A DNA stretch of 23,484 bases from contig CAMEUC010000006.1 of assembly GCA_945937855.1 (NCBI GenBank), positions 1-23,484 of the forward strand, given 5' to 3'. The notes below the pieces were generated by a model. The model had not been told where the DNA came from. It was given only the letters and a program-made list of their open reading frames with translations, and made no database searches. Source of the stretch: an uncultured Clostridium sp. GTDB lineage: Bacteria; Bacillota; Clostridia; TANB77; CAG-508. This document shows positions 22,930 to 23,484 of the stretch, piece after piece. The translations under genes were made by a program, and so were the position numbers. Positions within the stretch are counted from its first letter, which is position 1. Each line of letters starts with the position of its first letter.

Positions 22930-23484
22930 TTATTTATATAACGGATATTCTCTGCAAATGTTATTTACTTCTTCTTTTATTTTTTCTTTATTTGTTTCAT
23001 AATTTTCTACTGCTTCATTTATTAAATTAGCTATTTTTTTCATTTCTCCTTCTTTAAATCCTCTTGTTGTTACTGCAGGTGTTCCTATTCTTATTCCACT
23101 TGTTACAGATGGTTTTTCTGGATCAAATGGTATTGCATTCTTATTTACTGTTATTCCTACCTCATCAAGTCTTACTTCAAGTTCTTTTCCAGTTATTCCT
23201 TTATTTCTTAAATCTATCAATATTAAATGATTATCTGTTCCATCTGATAATAATTTAAATCCATATTTTTGCAATTCTTCTGCTAAAACTTTTGCATTTT
23301 TAACTACTTGTTCTTGATAAATTTTAAATTCTGGTTCTAATGCTTCTTTAAAGCATACTGCTTTTGCTGCAATTACATGCATAAGTGGTCCACCTTGTAT
23401 TCCTGGAAAAACTGCTTTATCTATTTGTTTTGCATATTCTTCTTTGCAAAGTATCATTCCACCTCTTGGACCTCTTAATGTTTT
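22930..23484 (-). CDS. glyA: Serine hydroxymethyltransferase (5' part outside window)
   Basis: The 3' 184 codons are visible, the frame being open to the right edge. The first residues KTLRGPRGGMIL follow the canonical TTTHK motif, so the edge lysine is the PLP Schiff-base lysine. Conserved segments follow: AVFPGIQGGPLMHVIAAKAV, SDGTDNHLILIDLRNKGITG, NKNAIPFDPEKPSVTSGIRI and GTPAVTTRGFKE. The enzyme interconverts serine and glycine with tetrahydrofolate. The annotated end is TAA after REYPLYK. No clear terminator follows, so readthrough into topA is possible. Confidence 0.97.
   Translation of the reverse strand, partial: KTLRGPRGGMILCKEEYAKQIDKAVFPGIQGGPLMHVIAAKAVCFKEALEPEFKIYQEQVVKNAKVLAEELQKYGFKLLSDGTDNHLILIDLRNKGITGKELEVRLDEVGITVNKNAIPFDPEKPSVTSGIRIGTPAVTTRGFKEGEMKKIANLINEAVENYETNKEKIKEEVNNICREYPLYK

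Overview
The window looks like a strongly AT-rich, low-GC Gram-positive (Bacillota, probably a gut Clostridia-type) chromosome interrupted by an integrative mobilizable element. Supporting signs are AGGAGG ribosome sites, TTGACA-17-TATAAT promoters, AGA-dominated arginine, and families typical of clostridial mobile elements (TnpV, TnpW, large serine recombinase). No rRNA, tRNA or CRISPR array was seen.

Positions 1 to about 12883 are a mobilizable element whose left end lies outside the window. On the minus strand it carries a TnpX-type large serine recombinase (partial, running off the left edge), a 48-aa TnpW protein, a MobC/relaxase pair with an upstream hairpin-rich putative oriT, and TnpV. 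A divergent pair (a small DNA-binding protein and a zinc-finger protein resembling DUF6076) sits next to the recombinase. The cargo is (i) a three-gene module of an XRE repressor, a PH/zinc-ribbon/membrane protein and an SPFH-GYF protein, behind a consensus promoter, and (ii) an AbiEi/AbiEii toxin-antitoxin operon with repeated operator-like motifs, followed by an unknown 172-aa gene. A 500-bp non-coding stretch with several hairpins lies between tnpV and that gene.

Positions about 12884 to 20453 (minus strand) are the host gene for a very large cyclic beta-1,2-glucan synthase (GT84-type transferase plus GH94-type phosphorylase domains). The element truncates its 3' end just after the conserved GGQYTH motif. 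The coding sequence needs four +1 frame changes to read through. All four occur at an in-frame CGG triplet: skipping the C restores a conserved glycine (GGT or GGA) and the family consensus. My scan of the coding regions on both strands found no other in-frame CGG codon. Either CGG is unassigned or skipped in this organism, with programmed +1 frameshifting, or four identical insertions have occurred in a decaying gene. This is the most interesting signal in the window.

Positions 20454 to 23484 hold a small GC-richer plus-strand gene of unknown function with its own promoter and strong terminator, then minus-strand topA (DNA topoisomerase I) and the 3' part of glyA (serine hydroxymethyltransferase).
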